Shown in pieces: positions 26,804 through 36,562 of a stretch of 64,000 bases of DNA. Source of the DNA: Betaproteobacteria bacterium. GTDB lineage: Bacteria > Pseudomonadota > Gammaproteobacteria > Burkholderiales > Thiobacillaceae. Both the position numbers and the translations under genes were made by a program. The stretch's first letter is position 1; every line of letters begins with the position of its first letter. The stretch lies in contig JACRAU010000031.1 of the NCBI GenBank assembly GCA_016234655.1, forward strand, positions 1 to 64,000, in the 5' to 3' direction. The notes under the pieces were generated by a model. It saw only the letters and a program-made list of their open reading frames with translations. It was not told where the DNA came from and ran no database searches.

Positions 26804-26806
26804 CCC

Positions 26807-26839
26807 ACTCGGCGGCTTGCTGCGCGAAGCCGCCCGAGT
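26807..26839. repeat. REP-like palindrome, copy A
   Basis: An imperfect palindrome with core GGCGGCTT-GCTGCGCG-AAGCCGCC lies four bases after the preceding stop codon. The core recurs at 28518-28545 and in variant form at 28326-28355. Confidence 0.7.
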
Positions 26840-26914
26840 TCTGAGCTATATTTGCTTACCGGTGCGCTGGCAGCGTACTGAGAACTACAAATCCAAAACG
26901 GGCTGGGAGGCAAT

Positions 26915-28255
26915 ATGAAACAGAAGGTATGCGAACGGCTGCTGGCCGCCGGCTTGTTCTTGTCGGGCTGTGCTGGGATGGATGTCTATGCCGGTACATC
27001 GCAAGCCGTGTGCAATGCGCCGGCTTATGTCACTGCCGGTGCGAGTGGTGGCAGTAGTGCGGCCTTCTTCCTGGTCGAGAACCAAGCCGGGACGATGGGG
27101 GCAAGCGCACCAGGCAATTTGGTCTTTTCCTTGACCGGCAATGCGCGTTTCCGCGCGGCCAAGGTGACCGGCACGAATGCTATCTTCGCCCCATCCTCCG
27201 CGCCCAATGGCGCCCGGGTGCTGACGACCATCGGCAACGGCAATGCCGCGTTGCCGGCGGCGGCATCCGGCACGGGGCAGGTCGTGTTTGGCGGCGTGAC
27301 CTTCAGCTCCACCTATCTGGTCGATACCGGGGCCGATACCTTGGTCATCAGCAACGATGCCGGTGTGGCGCCGACGGCCATCGATTCGGTCGCGGCGACA
27401 GGAGGCTCCGACCTGACCTATGGCGAATATCTCGCGGGGTTGATGAAGGCGATCCATAGCGTGTTCGCGCCGCTTTACTATTCGGCCATCTTTCCCTCCT
27501 CGAGCAATGGCAGTAGCGGCCTATTTGCCTATGCCAATATTTCCGCCGCCGCGCCCGCCACCTTAACCCTCGATCCGGATATGGCGATCGCCGGTGGCAC
27601 TTCGCCCATATCGACCAACGGCGGCCTGGCTGCGGTGACGTTGACCGCCAACGCCGTGCCCAGTAAATATATCGATGCCGATTCCAAGCTGGCCGTGCCG
27701 TTCAGCTACGCCCCCGGCACCAGAGGCAGCCTGGTGGCTGTGAGCAATATCGCGCTGGACGCGCGCAATATGAAGCAAGGGGATACCGCCGGTATTCAGC
27801 TCGACCCGGCCACAACGACCTCCGGCGTGACGACCGGCGTGGTCACGAATATTGCCAGCACAGCCATAAGCTCGCCTGGGACAGTGATTCCCTTGTTCTA
27901 TCCGACCAGCGATTGTGGCTCGATTGGGCCGCTCACCAACCGGACGCAGGTGGTTCTAATGCCGCCGGTGGCAGCGAACGATGTCGGAAAACAGGGTAAA
28001 TATTTTGTGGCGGCACGGCTGCCGGACGGGCGGGTGTATTTCCTGAATCGCGCGGGCGACTTCGTGCTCTATGCCGGCGGCGATATTCCGGAATGGAGTT
28101 CCGGCGTGCTACCCAGCAACAATCAGTATGTGCTCGTACTCGGCAACGCCGATGTATCGGCTATCGTCGGCACGAAGATATATGCCGGTTATGGTTCGGA
28201 TGCCGACGAGATGGCGCGAAACGGGACATACCACCTGGTGCTCACGGTGTACTAA
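26915..28255 (+). CDS. Predicted outer-surface lipoprotein, function unknown
   Basis: 446 residues. The signal peptide ends in lipobox LSGC (Cys19). The body is rich in Ala, Gly, Ser and Thr and beta-strand-like. Residues about 165-205 (LTYGEYLAGLMKAIHSVFAPLYYSAIF) are helical. The C-terminal 90 residues (GKYFVAARLPDGRVYFLNRAGDFVLY through IYAGYGSDADEMARNGTYHLVLTVY) resemble a recurrent C-terminal domain of secreted betaproteobacterial proteins. GGGAGG precedes the ATG. It follows the glycosidase-like gene, so both may serve the cell surface. No catalytic motif is visible. Confidence 0.6.
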   Translation: MKQKVCERLLAAGLFLSGCAGMDVYAGTSQAVCNAPAYVTAGASGGSSAAFFLVENQAGTMGASAPGNLVFSLTGNARFRAAKVTGTNAIFAPSSAPNGARVLTTIGNGNAALPAAASGTGQVVFGGVTFSSTYLVDTGADTLVISNDAGVAPTAIDSVAATGGSDLTYGEYLAGLMKAIHSVFAPLYYSAIFPSSSNGSSGLFAYANISAAAPATLTLDPDMAIAGGTSPISTNGGLAAVTLTANAVPSKYIDADSKLAVPFSYAPGTRGSLVAVSNIALDARNMKQGDTAGIQLDPATTTSGVTTGVVTNIASTAISSPGTVIPLFYPTSDCGSIGPLTNRTQVVLMPPVAANDVGKQGKYFVAARLPDGRVYFLNRAGDFVLYAGGDIPEWSSGVLPSNNQYVLVLGNADVSAIVGTKIYAGYGSDADEMARNGTYHLVLTVY

Positions 28256-28325
28256 CCCGGATGTTTCACCAACCCGCCGATAATGGCGGGCCGTGTATAC
28301 GGAGGTGAGATTGAGGCGAGAACCT

Positions 28326-28355
28326 GTAGGGTGGCTTCGCGTAGCAAGCCTCCGA
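28326..28355. repeat. REP-like palindrome, copy B
   Basis: GTAGGGTGGCTTCGCGTAGC followed by AAGCCTCC. In reverse complement this matches the core of copies A and C with four or five changes. Confidence 0.65.
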
Positions 28356-28517
28356 ATGGAGCTGCGCGACCGCGGCAATCCATAACTGCTTTTGTTCGTC
28401 GGTTGGCTTTACAAATAACGGTAGTGGCTTTGTATACGTCGAGTGGGTTGGCCGGGGTCGCCCGGCCGTAGGCCTGCCGTGTACGAAAAGACCTACGTTG
28501 TTTGTAGAAGCGCATGC

Positions 28518-28545
28518 GGCGGCTTACTGCGCGAAGCCGCCCTAC
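28518..28545. repeat. REP-like palindrome, copy C
   Basis: GGCGGCTTACTGCGCGAAGC plus CGCCCTAC differs from copy A by one base in the 24-base core. Its reverse complement begins GTAGGGCGG, like copy B. It ends six bases before the methyltransferase stop codon and may terminate or stabilise the transcript. Confidence 0.65.
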
Positions 28546-28550
28546 GAGCT

Positions 28551-29264
28551 TTATGCGCAAGGTTCGGTGGAAAGATGGGTTGGGCCTCGTCCGATATGCA
28601 ACATTTCATTACCACCCCGTTGGAATTCATAAGGTACGCGCTTGACGGAGACGCAGAAATCTTGCTTGGCAAAATGCTCGGTAACGAGATTGAGATGCGG
28701 TGATGGCCTTCCATCGAGTGTGAGCAACGGAAATATCCGCACCTCCTGAGCCACGCGCAACATTTCTTCGAGGGCCTGGAGATGAAATTCTGCGGACAGA
28801 TGGGCGCTGTATAGGAACAGGAAATGTGACGATAAGGCAATGTCGAATTGCTGCTTGTCGAAGGGAAGTGATGGGAGTTCCCCAGCGATGTATCTTCCCT
28901 CCCGTTTTCCTGCCTCGAAGTCAGACAAAAAAGCGCTCATCGCGGACATACGAATACGACCGAGGTCTCCAACGGAAGTGATGGCATTCCAAACATAGCC
29001 GTCTTGATTCTTGTGCATCTGATCCATCACCGTTTCGTAGGTTGCGGCTATGCGATTCCGAATCTGCGAGGCGTCGAACTCGTAGATAGGGTCGATGGAA
29101 ACGACATTACCGCCGCGTTCAGTCAATCTTGCGTTGAATTCTGCGGGGCCATCGCCACAGCCAAGAATGCGCAACCGAAGCGCGGCTTCCGAAAGATCAA
29201 ACATGGCGACATACTCCTCGTAGGAGCGTCCCCAGGGTACGACTTTATCGAGTGTGAATCCCAT
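28551..29264 (-). CDS. SAM-dependent methyltransferase-like protein
   Basis: 237 residues. Motif I ILGCGDGPAEF (about 33-43) is followed by the acidic VVSIDP (Asp58), typical of class I methyltransferases. SLPFDKQQFDIALSSHFLFLY matches motif IV/post-motif spacing. I chose ATG at 29264; an upstream in-frame TTG at 29324 gives an unlikely Asn/Ser/His-rich extension. The gene has clearly lower GC than its neighbours and sits beside REP elements, suggesting horizontal transfer. The substrate is unknown. Confidence 0.7.
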   Translation of the reverse strand: MGFTLDKVVPWGRSYEEYVAMFDLSEAALRLRILGCGDGPAEFNARLTERGGNVVSIDPIYEFDASQIRNRIAATYETVMDQMHKNQDGYVWNAITSVGDLGRIRMSAMSAFLSDFEAGKREGRYIAGELPSLPFDKQQFDIALSSHFLFLYSAHLSAEFHLQALEEMLRVAQEVRIFPLLTLDGRPSPHLNLVTEHFAKQDFCVSVKRVPYEFQRGGNEMLHIGRGPTHLSTEPCA

Positions 29265-29383
29265 GTTGGAGTGTGTCTGCGGTTGGCTATTAGCGGAGTG
29301 AGCGTGTGGTTTCAAGAGGCCCAACGTAAATTAGACGCTGGCATGGGTGTATATCCTGGTCTGGTTGTTTTTCTTGCTCCACC

Positions 29384-30157
29384 CTATTCCGGCTGCCCAC
29401 CCATCAACGGCCGCATGGTGGTAAGCAGGTTTGCGAACAGTTGGTGATGGGCGTTTTCCTGCTGCTCCAGCAACAACTTCATCTGATACCGCTGCATCGG
29501 CATCGAAAAGCAGGCCGGGCAATTTTCGCTGATTACGGGTAATCCCGCATTCTTCGCGAAATCGCGGGTCTGCCGCTCGCGCGCATAGACGAAAGGTCGG
29601 ATCACCCGCACGTCGCCGGCGTCGTTCAAGTAGTGGGCCTGCATGGTGCGTAGCTTGCCGCCGAAGAAGGCGGACATCATGAAGGTCTCGGCCAGGTCGT
29701 CCAGGTGTTGGGCCAGGGCGAGCACGTTGTAGCCGTTCTCTCTTGCGATGCGGTAGAGGATGCCGCGCCGCATGCGCGAGCAATAGGCGCAAAAGGAATC
29801 GCCCTGCATCTTCGCCTTGGCCTCTTCCAGGATGGGTTGGCTTTCGTAGAAGTAGCGCACGCCCAGGCTTTCCATATAGGGCTTGAGCGGTGCCGGGTCG
29901 AACTCGGGCGATTGCGGGTCGACGGTGCAGGCGGCCAGTTCGAATTTGATCGGTGCCTTCTGTTGCAGATGCAGCAGGGTGTGCAGCAGCGACAGGCTGT
30001 CCTTGCCGCCGGACAGGCCGAGCAGCACGCGGTCGCCGTCGCGGATCATCTTGTAGTCGCCGATGGCGCGGCCGGCGGCGGTGAGCAGGCTGCGGCTGGG
30101 TTTGGCCGGCCCCGCCTGCTCGGCGGCGGGGGGCGATTCGACGGCGTCGGTGCTCAT
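29384..30157 (-). CDS. ttcA: tRNA 2-thiocytidine biosynthesis protein TtcA (PP-loop ATPase)
   Basis: 257 residues. PP-loop SGGKDS (49-54), paired Cys FCAYC (123, 126) in FCAYCSRMRRGILYR, and a second pair CPAC (213, 216) that could complete an Fe-S site. TtcA adenylates and thiolates C32 of tRNAs. The C-terminal CPAC is close to, but not identical with, the usual TtcA motif, so a related thiolase is possible. The ATG overlaps the stop of the thioredoxin gene. Confidence 0.8.
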   Translation of the reverse strand: MSTDAVESPPAAEQAGPAKPSRSLLTAAGRAIGDYKMIRDGDRVLLGLSGGKDSLSLLHTLLHLQQKAPIKFELAACTVDPQSPEFDPAPLKPYMESLGVRYFYESQPILEEAKAKMQGDSFCAYCSRMRRGILYRIARENGYNVLALAQHLDDLAETFMMSAFFGGKLRTMQAHYLNDAGDVRVIRPFVYARERQTRDFAKNAGLPVISENCPACFSMPMQRYQMKLLLEQQENAHHQLFANLLTTMRPLMGGQPE

Positions 30158-30696
30158 AGCAGCGGCGCGATCTGGTCTTCGAGTTTCTTTTCGGGCACCG
30201 CGCCGGTGAAGTTGGCGACGGCCTTGCCTTGGCGGTCGATGATCAGGGTGTAGGGCAGGCCGCCCAGGCGGTTGCCGGCGGCGCTGCTCAGTTGGCCGCC
30301 TTCGGGGCCGCCGATCAGCACCGGGTAGTTGATGCCGATCTCGTCGGCGTAGGCTTGCACCCGGCTGGCTTCGTCGAGCGCGATGCCGACGAAGACCAGG
30401 CCCTTGTCGCCGTATTTCTTTTGCAGCGCGATGAAGCCGGGGATCTCCTCGCGGCAGGGCGGGCACCACGGCGCCCAAAAGTTCACGACCATGACCTTGC
30501 CTTGCCATTGCTTGAGCGGCTGCGGCTTCTGGTCGAGGTCGGGCAATGCGGCGGCCATGACGGCGGCGACATCGGCCTCTTCGTTGGCGCCGGTGATGGC
30601 CGAGCCGTTGCCGTTGCCGATTTCGCGATAGACGAAGGCGCCGGCGATGCCGAACAGCGCGGCGGCGATGACGATCAGGAAGTGATGACGTTTCAT
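30154..30696 (-). CDS. TlpA-type periplasmic thioredoxin
   Basis: 180 residues: an N-terminal membrane anchor (about 4-23) and a TlpA/ResA thioredoxin fold with FWAPWCPPCREE and cis-Pro in LGGLPYTLII. It is likely a reductant in the periplasm fed by DsbD, encoded directly upstream with ATGA overlap. It could serve cytochrome or copper-site maturation. Confidence 0.88.
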   Translation of the reverse strand: MKRHHFLIVIAAALFGIAGAFVYREIGNGNGSAITGANEEADVAAVMAAALPDLDQKPQPLKQWQGKVMVVNFWAPWCPPCREEIPGFIALQKKYGDKGLVFVGIALDEASRVQAYADEIGINYPVLIGGPEGGQLSSAAGNRLGGLPYTLIIDRQGKAVANFTGAVPEKKLEDQIAPLL

Positions 30697-32939
30697 GGAA
30701 TCGCCTTGTCGATGCTTTGCAGGAATTTTTCCGGCGGCTCGTAGCCGATGACGCGGAAGCCGGATTGCTGGCCGCTCTTGTCGAAGAAGATCAGGCCGGG
30801 CGGGCCGAACAGATTGAAGCGCTTGAGCAGGGCCTTGTCGTCGGCGCTGTTGGCGGTGACGTCGACCTGTAGCAGCACGGCGTCCTTCAGCCGGGCCTGC
30901 ACCTTGGCGTCGGCGAAGGTGATGTGCTCCATCTCCTTGCACGAGGTGCACCAGTCGGCATAGAAGTCGAGCATGACCGGGCGGCCCTGGGTCTTGGCCG
31001 CGGCTAGGGCGGCATCCAGTTCATTCATGTTCTTCACCCGCTGGAACTGCAGGGTCTTGGCCTCGGCCGCCACGGCGACGGAGCCGCCCTTGAACACGTC
31101 GAGCGGTTGCAGCAGGCTGCGGCTGCCGCCCAGGGCGCCGAGCAAGAGGCTGATGCCGGCGACCAGCGCGATCATGCCCACGCCCTTCCAGAAGTGGCCC
31201 CAGCCGTGGGCGCCGGCCGGCAGCGGCTCCAAGGCCTTGAGGTAGATGGCCGAGATGATCAGCAGCGCGGCCCACAGCAGCATTTCGGCCAAGTCGGGCA
31301 GCAGCGGCGAAATCAGCCAGATGGCGATGGCGATCATCATCACGCCGAAGAACTTCTTCACCGCGTCCATCCAGCCGCCGGCGCGCGGCAGCAGGGCGCC
31401 GGCCGAGATGCCGATCAAGAGCAGCGGCACGCCCATCCCCAGGGCCATGAAGAACAGCGAGACGCCGCCCAGCACCAGGTCGCCGGTCTGGCCGATGTAG
31501 AGCAGGGCGCCGGCCAGCGGCGCGGCGACGCAGGGGCCGACGATCAGGGCCGAGAGCGCGCCCATGCCGAACACGCCGGAGAACTTGCCGCCGGGCAGCT
31601 TGTTGCTGGCCTCGGTGAAGCGGCTTTGCAGGAAGCTGGGCAGCTGCAGATCGTAGAAGCCGAACATGGACAAGGCGAGGGCGACGAACATGCCGGCGCC
31701 GGCGCCGAGCGCCCACGGGTTTTGCAGGGCATTGGAGATCAGCGTGCCCGACATACCGGCGGCGACGCCGGCCAGGGCATAGGTGATGGCCATGCCCAGC
31801 ACATAGGCCAGCGACAGCATGAAGCCGTGGCGCTTGGTGACGGTGTGGCCCTGGCCGACGATGATGCCGGACAGGATGGGGATCATCGGGAACACGCAAG
31901 GCGTGAGCGCGAGCAGCAGGCCGAATACGAGGAAGCTCGACACCACCACCCAGAAGCTGCCGCCCTTGAGCATGGCCGCGATCTGGCCGGCCTCCGAGGT
32001 GTCGGCCGGTGCGGTTGCGGCCTGCGGCGCGGCGCTGTCGCTTGCCGCCGGTACGACAGCGGCCACGGCGGCGCCGAGGCTGAGGTCGAAGGTCTTGTCG
32101 ATGGGCGGGTAGCACACGCCTTTCTCGCTACAGCCCTGGTAGCTGGCCTTCAGCTTCACCATGCCGCCGGCGGCGGGCAGGCCTTCGAGCTGGAGCTGCG
32201 CGGTCAGGCCGTCGTGATAGACGTAGGTCTTGCCGAAGTTGGGGTCGGTCTTTTCTTCGGCCTGGGGCAGCTCGACCTTGGCGATCTTGACCCTGGCCGG
32301 TTCGATGACGCTGAACTTGATCTTGTCGCGATAGAGGTAATAGCTCTTGGCCAGATCGAAACGGGCAACCACGACATGGCCGCCCGCCGCCGTCATTTCG
32401 AGCTTGAAGGCCTGCTCGGGCGGCAGCAGTTCCGGTTCGCCGCCGGCCAGGTCGCTCGCCAGTTGTTTCAGGCTGGACAGGCCGCCCGTTGCGGGCGTGC
32501 CGGCTTGCGGCGCAACGCTCGCCGCCGCGATGGGCTGCAAGGTCACGCTGGTCTCTTGCGGCGGATAGCACACGCCGGCATCGGCGCAGCCCTGATAGAC
32601 GGCGGTGAATTTGAACGGCTTGGGCTCGCCGCCATAGCCGACCGGGATGTGCACCTTGAAATCGCCGCGCAGCGTCTCCACCTTGCCGAAGTATTCGTCG
32701 TCCTTGATCTTGCCGGGCGGGATGTCGGGCTTGCCGAGCTTGGCGCCGTCCGCGCTGAACTTGAATTTCTCCTTGTACAGGGCATAGCCCTTGGCGACGC
32801 GGAATTGCATCTCGATATTCGCGTTGTCCACGAGGCGGGTGCTGACGCGGAAGGCCTTTTCCGGTTCCAGCAATTCTTCCTCGGCATGGGCCTGGAAGGT
32901 GGCAAGCAAGAGCAGGATGGCGGTGAAGATAAAACGCAT
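30693..32939 (-). CDS. dsbD: Thiol:disulfide interchange protein DsbD with duplicated N-terminal alpha domain
   Basis: 748 residues, well above the roughly 570 of E. coli DsbD. After the signal peptide (1-19) there are two DsbD-alpha domains, about 22-135 with QGCADAGVCYPP (Cys118, Cys124) and about 170-288 with QGCSEKGVCYPP (Cys270, Cys276). An eight-helix membrane domain follows with ALTPCVFPMIP and VGPCVAAPL, then a C-terminal thioredoxin domain with YADWCTSCKE. It carries electrons from cytoplasmic thioredoxin to periplasmic partners such as CcmG and the TlpA protein. The second alpha domain may let one DsbD serve more than one partner (inference). Confidence 0.93.
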   Translation of the reverse strand: MRFIFTAILLLLATFQAHAEEELLEPEKAFRVSTRLVDNANIEMQFRVAKGYALYKEKFKFSADGAKLGKPDIPPGKIKDDEYFGKVETLRGDFKVHIPVGYGGEPKPFKFTAVYQGCADAGVCYPPQETSVTLQPIAAASVAPQAGTPATGGLSSLKQLASDLAGGEPELLPPEQAFKLEMTAAGGHVVVARFDLAKSYYLYRDKIKFSVIEPARVKIAKVELPQAEEKTDPNFGKTYVYHDGLTAQLQLEGLPAAGGMVKLKASYQGCSEKGVCYPPIDKTFDLSLGAAVAAVVPAASDSAAPQAATAPADTSEAGQIAAMLKGGSFWVVVSSFLVFGLLLALTPCVFPMIPILSGIIVGQGHTVTKRHGFMLSLAYVLGMAITYALAGVAAGMSGTLISNALQNPWALGAGAGMFVALALSMFGFYDLQLPSFLQSRFTEASNKLPGGKFSGVFGMGALSALIVGPCVAAPLAGALLYIGQTGDLVLGGVSLFFMALGMGVPLLLIGISAGALLPRAGGWMDAVKKFFGVMMIAIAIWLISPLLPDLAEMLLWAALLIISAIYLKALEPLPAGAHGWGHFWKGVGMIALVAGISLLLGALGGSRSLLQPLDVFKGGSVAVAAEAKTLQFQRVKNMNELDAALAAAKTQGRPVMLDFYADWCTSCKEMEHITFADAKVQARLKDAVLLQVDVTANSADDKALLKRFNLFGPPGLIFFDKSGQQSGFRVIGYEPPEKFLQSIDKAIP

Positions 32940-32941
32940 GG

Positions 32942-33280
32942 TCACTCCGTGCGGTTGGGTGTGGTTTCGGTGGCCAGCCAGGCAAGGTAAGCTGGCAAAC
33001 CTTGGGCAATGTCCAGTGCGATCAGTTCCGGCAATTCGTACGGATGGTGCTGCCTGAGGTAGCCCTCCAGGGCGGCATACCGTTCGGCGCTGGTCTTGAT
33101 CAGCAAGGGCACCTCGTCGTCGGTGTGCACCGAGCCCTGCCAGCGATAGACCGACTTGCAGGGCGCCAGGATGTTCACGCAGGCGGCCAAGCCTTGCTCG
33201 ATCAATGCCGCCGCGAGTTTGCCCGCCGCGTCCGCATCGGGCAATGTGGTGATGCACAGCAAGGGGCGCGGCTCCGACAT
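32942..33280 (-). CDS. cutA: Divalent-cation tolerance protein CutA
   Basis: 112 residues: TTLPDADAAGKLAAALIEQGLAACVNI at the start and the YRWQGSV, EVPLLIKTSAERY and HPYELPELIAL blocks of the trimeric CutA1 family. It is often placed beside dsbD, as here (two bases before it). Confidence 0.93.
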   Translation of the reverse strand: MSEPRPLLCITTLPDADAAGKLAAALIEQGLAACVNILAPCKSVYRWQGSVHTDDEVPLLIKTSAERYAALEGYLRQHHPYELPELIALDIAQGLPAYLAWLATETTPNRTE

Positions 33281-33289
33281 AGGATAGTG

Positions 33290-33673
33290 ATGCGATTTTT
33301 AGCGTTGTTGATTGTAACCCTTGGTTTCCCCGCGCTGGAACTGGCCGGCATCGTCTGGATCTGGCAATGGGCCGGCTGGTGGACCTTGGCCTGGCTGGGG
33401 TTTTCGATCTTGGCTGGTATATCCGTGCTGCGCGTCGCCCAGGCCGAGATGCTGCCGCGCCTGATGTTCGCCGCGCTGGAAGGCCGCGCGCCCCTGGCCG
33501 TGCTGTGGGAGGGCGGCCGCCATATGCTGGCCGGGGTGTTGCTGCTCCTGCCCGGCGCGATCAGCGATGCGGTCGCGCTGGTCTTGCTGTTATGGCCGGG
33601 TCCGCGCGGACCGCGTGGCCCTATGGCGGCCAACGACGACTTCATCGAGGGCGAATACCGCCGGCTGGATTAA
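33290..33673 (+). CDS. fxsA: FxsA family inner membrane protein
   Basis: 127 residues with hydrophobic segments near 3-22, 27-45 and 78-100. PALELAGIVWIWQWAGWW and GILLLLPGAISDAVAL-like blocks are FxsA signatures. The start at 33290 is nine bases from the divergent cutA start. FxsA affects phage exclusion in E. coli; its normal role is unclear. Confidence 0.85.
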   Translation: MRFLALLIVTLGFPALELAGIVWIWQWAGWWTLAWLGFSILAGISVLRVAQAEMLPRLMFAALEGRAPLAVLWEGGRHMLAGVLLLLPGAISDAVALVLLLWPGPRGPRGPMAANDDFIEGEYRRLD

Positions 33674-34707
33674 TCCAGATGGCGCTTGAGGTGGCGCAGG
33701 CCGACCAAGAGCGCGGCCGAGGCCGGGATGGCGAGCAGCACGCCGAAGAAGCCGAACAACTGGCCGAAGGCCATCAGCGCGAAGATCACCGCCACCGGGT
33801 GCAGGCCGACCCGCTCGCCGACCAGGCGCGGGGTGATGACCATGCCTTCCAAGAGTTGGCCGAAGCCGAACACCGCCCAGACCGGGATCAACGCGGCCAG
33901 TTCGCCGTGCTGGCCCAGGCCGGCCAGGGTGGCGAGCAGCAGGCCGACGATGACGCCGAGATAGGGCACGAACACCAGCACGCCGGCGACGACGCCGACG
34001 GCCAGGGCGTAGTCCAGGCCGACCAGCCACAGGCCCAGGCTGTAATACACGACCATGACCAGGATGACCGCGATCTGGCCGCGCACGAACTCGGCCAGCA
34101 CCGCATCGACCTCGCGCGCGATCTCAAAGGTCTTGGCCTGCAAGGGCGCGGGCACCCAGCCGCCGAGATGGGCGATGGTGCGGTCCCAGTCGCGCAGCAG
34201 GTAGAAGGTCACCACCGGCACCAGCACCAGATTGGCCAGGAAGCCGAGCACGGCCAGGCCGCCTTCGCGCAGCCTGGGCAGGTAGGCGCCGAGTTGCCCA
34301 TCCTGGCCGAGCTGGGCCTTGAGCCAGTCGGTGATCTGGGCGTGGTCCTGCATGATGTCCACGCCCGTGGTGCGTTCCAGCCAGGGCAGCAGGGTTTGTT
34401 GCAGCCAATCCAGGGCCAGCGGCAAGCGGTTCATCAGCAGCCGGGCCTCGGCCTGTACCAGCGGCGCCAGCACCAGGGCCAGCAGCACGAAACCCAGCAC
34501 CAGGCCCAAGAGGACCAGGCTGGTGCCCAGGGCGCGCGGTAGTTTGCGCGCCTCCAGCCGGTCGACCAGCGGGTCGCACAGATAGGCCAGGGCGGCGGCG
34601 AGCAGGAAGGGGGTGAGGATGGGGGCGAGCAGGTAGAGCAGATAAAGCCCGCCGGAGGTCAGCAGCAGCGCAAGCAGGGTGCGATTGGCAGGGGATTTGG
34701 CATCCAT
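33670..34707 (-). CDS. AI-2E family transporter / PerM permease
   Basis: 345 residues, about eight membrane segments: [26 protein letters not shown]-like start, a central coiled region (about 85-140) and C-terminal repeats [11 protein letters not shown] and [30 protein letters not shown]. It converges with fxsA with a four-base overlap. It is divergent from purM, a common arrangement. Confidence 0.9.
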   Translation of the reverse strand: MDAKSPANRTLLALLLTSGGLYLLYLLAPILTPFLLAAALAYLCDPLVDRLEARKLPRALGTSLVLLGLVLGFVLLALVLAPLVQAEARLLMNRLPLALDWLQQTLLPWLERTTGVDIMQDHAQITDWLKAQLGQDGQLGAYLPRLREGGLAVLGFLANLVLVPVVTFYLLRDWDRTIAHLGGWVPAPLQAKTFEIAREVDAVLAEFVRGQIAVILVMVVYYSLGLWLVGLDYALAVGVVAGVLVFVPYLGVIVGLLLATLAGLGQHGELAALIPVWAVFGFGQLLEGMVITPRLVGERVGLHPVAVIFALMAFGQLFGFFGVLLAIPASAALLVGLRHLKRHLD

Positions 34708-34754
34708 CTGCGGTAGAATATCACTGTTTATTAAGCCCTTTCCCGCCTATTCCC

Positions 34755-35792
<1,038 letters not shown>

Positions 35793-35795
35793 CTT

Positions 35796-35905
35796 TCTCC
35801 CCTCCCCCTATGGGGGAGGGTGGCGAAGCCGGGTGAGGGCGGGCGCCGTTAGGCGCCGTACCGGCGCCCCCTCTCCCTAACCCTCCCCCAAAGGGGGAGG
35901 GGAGT
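35796..35905. repeat. Intergenic repeat with paired G/C hairpins between purM and purN
   Basis: Two hairpins with identical 9-bp stems (CCCTCCCCC / GGGGGAGGG at 35800-35820 and 35881-35901) flank a GC-rich centre with repeated GGCGCC. This looks like a dispersed intergenic repeat and could act as an attenuator in the purMN transcript. Confidence 0.7.
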
Positions 35906-35922
35906 ATTTTGTTTGGGACTCA

Positions 35923-36558
35923 TTGATGCGCGTTGTCATCCTCATCTCCGGCCGCGGCAGCAATATGGAGGCGCTGCTGCGCGCCGGCTTGCCGGTGGAG
36001 TTCGCCGCCGTCATCAGCAACAAGGCCGAGGCCGAAGGCCTGAAGATAGCCCGTGAACTCGGGGTCGAGACCGTCGTGGTCAACCACAAGGATTATCCCG
36101 ATCGCGCGGCCTACGATGCCAAGCTGGCCGAGGCGATCGACGGCCACGGCGCCGATCTCATCTGCCTGGCCGGCTTTATGCGTATCCTGTCCGAGGGCTT
36201 CGTCAACCGCTATGCCGGGCGCATGATCAATATCCACCCGTCCTTGTTGCCGGCCTTCACCGGCCTCGACACCCACGCCCGGGCGCTCGCCGCCGGGGTG
36301 AAGCTGCACGGCTGCACCGTGCATTACGTCACGCCGGAGCTGGATGCCGGGCCGATCGTCGTGCAGGCCGCCGTGCCGGTGCTGGGCGGCGACACGCCGG
36401 ACAGCCTGGGCGCGCGCGTATTGGAACAGGAACACCGCATCTACCCGCTGGCCGTGCGCTGGATCGCCGAGGGCCGCATCGCCCTGACCGGCGATGGCCG
36501 CACGTCCTTGCAAGGCAGTCCGGCCTCGACGGCCGTGTTGATTTCACCGCAAGGCTGA
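35923..36558 (+). CDS. purN: Phosphoribosylglycinamide formyltransferase
   Basis: 211 residues. ISGRGSNMEALL (phosphate loop), LAGFMRIL, INIHPSLLPAFTGLDTH and HYVTPELDAGPIVVQ carry the catalytic Asn, His and Asp. It transfers the formyl group to GAR in purine synthesis, next to purM in pathway and position. Confidence 0.96.
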   Translation: MMRVVILISGRGSNMEALLRAGLPVEFAAVISNKAEAEGLKIARELGVETVVVNHKDYPDRAAYDAKLAEAIDGHGADLICLAGFMRILSEGFVNRYAGRMINIHPSLLPAFTGLDTHARALAAGVKLHGCTVHYVTPELDAGPIVVQAAVPVLGGDTPDSLGARVLEQEHRIYPLAVRWIAEGRIALTGDGRTSLQGSPASTAVLISPQG

Positions 36559-36562
36559 AGCG

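Larger units (their letters stand above)
28256..28550. other. Non-coding stretch with REP-like palindromes
   Basis: No credible gene. It contains REP copies B and C and a GGCCGGG/CCCGGCC hairpin near 28450-28467, with GTAGG or CCTAC at the edges. It separates the convergent lipoprotein and methyltransferase genes. Confidence 0.6.

Noticed and set aside
31107-32990. Long plus-strand frame of 627 codons
   Set aside because: It is antisense to dsbD, whose domains and redox motifs are unmistakable.
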